A DNA stretch of 22,276 bases from Acidobacteriota bacterium. GTDB lineage: Bacteria; Acidobacteriota; Terriglobia; UBA7540. A model generated the notes under the pieces. That model searched no databases, had not been told where the DNA came from, and was given only the letters and a program-made list of their open reading frames with translations. Each line of letters begins with the position of its first letter. Position 1 is the first letter of the stretch. Made by a program: the position numbers and the translations under genes. Positions 21,933 to 22,276 of this stretch are shown in pieces. Location of the stretch: positions 1 to 22,276 of the forward strand of contig QHZK01000108.1 of NCBI GenBank assembly GCA_003224635.1. The letters run 5' to 3'.

Positions 21933-22276
21933 TTCACTGCCACCATAGCGCGGCGCCCGGCATTCATACGCTCCGCCGCGTGCAGCACGAAGTTTGCGGC
22001 CGTCCCCACCACGCCTTTCTGGTGGCCGAACTTGTACATGGGGCGCTGCATCTCGGGATGGTCGCTCGCGAACTCGCTGACCTCTTCCAAAGTCACGCCC
22101 GTTTTTTCCAGCGCCGATTTCATTTCGTTCTTGGCCCGGACCTTGGCCTCGCCGAGGGCCATCTGGACGCGGCTGTGGGCGTTCACATCTCCTTCGCCGG
22201 AGGTTTCGACGGGCAGGAAGATCATGTCCTTGTACTGGGAAACGACCGCTGATTGGGCGCCGTCAGACTGCGTGGA
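21914..22276 (-). CDS. Hypothetical protein, 5' end beyond the window
   Basis: The frame is open to the window edge (about 120 codons) and ends at 21914. The visible part is largely helical: VNAHSRVQMALGEAKVRAKN, KTGVTLEEVSEFASDHPEM and NFVLHAAERMNAGRRAM. The ATG at 22225 lacks a proper ribosome site, and the 17 codons upstream continue in the same style (GAQSAVVSQYKD), so the gene probably starts outside. No membrane segment and no known family is recognised. Its 3' end overlaps the truncated toxin remnant by 19 bases on the other strand. Confidence 0.65.
   Translation of the reverse strand, partial: STQSDGAQSAVVSQYKDMIFLPVETSGEGDVNAHSRVQMALGEAKVRAKNEMKSALEKTGVTLEEVSEFASDHPEMQRPMYKFGHQKGVVGTAANFVLHAAERMNAGRRAMVAVNQEITE

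Overview
The window is high-GC bacterial DNA, most likely from an Acidobacteriota genome. That placement is an inference from gene content (secreted proteins of unknown family, a DUF6632-type membrane protein, a TAT-exported enolase-superfamily enzyme, a very long CoA-dehydratase activase) and from the many dispersed palindromes. No rRNA or tRNA is present to fix the taxonomy. There is no prophage, CRISPR array or complete insertion sequence.

Layout. Positions 1-1818 (+) hold the tail of an unrecognised gene, a large secreted protein and a one-helix membrane peptide. Positions 2204-7902 (-) hold two tandem paralogous secreted proteins, a DUF6632-like membrane protein, a CPBP intramembrane protease, and a tightly coupled pair of exported M16 zinc-peptidase subunits, one of which lacks the metal site. 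Divergent from these is a complete HigB/HigA-type toxin-antitoxin pair (8067-8734, +) with a palindromic operator. Positions 8735-9439 are a repeat-rich island. Then come nadE and an erpA-like Fe-S carrier (-), a secreted protein, a frameshifted hicB, a mandelate-racemase/galactonate-dehydratase-like enzyme and yceH (+). After these lie a TPR protein and two small proteins (-), a 3.5-kb 2-hydroxyacyl-CoA dehydratase activase-like gene broken by a frameshift, a VOC-family protein, the ruins of a DUF433/DUF5615 toxin-antitoxin pair, and an edge-truncated gene.

How the genes relate. Most are single housekeeping or accessory genes without an obvious shared pathway. The clear functional pairs are the M16 heterodimer and the HigBA module. 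The window holds one intact and two decayed toxin-antitoxin loci.

The most unusual content is non-coding. At least six hairpins share the plan TGTAG, GC-rich stem, loop, complementary stem. Two neighbouring copies have the same 18-nt loop but different, still perfectly paired stems. One copy lies in frame inside the CPBP protease gene. Several unrelated short-period, half-palindromic repeats also sit in intergenic gaps, often touching a start or stop codon, together with a MITE-like 150-bp element and a four-copy ACAAAGCCAA motif. Three genes carry apparent frameshifts, so either local gene decay or assembly indels must be considered.
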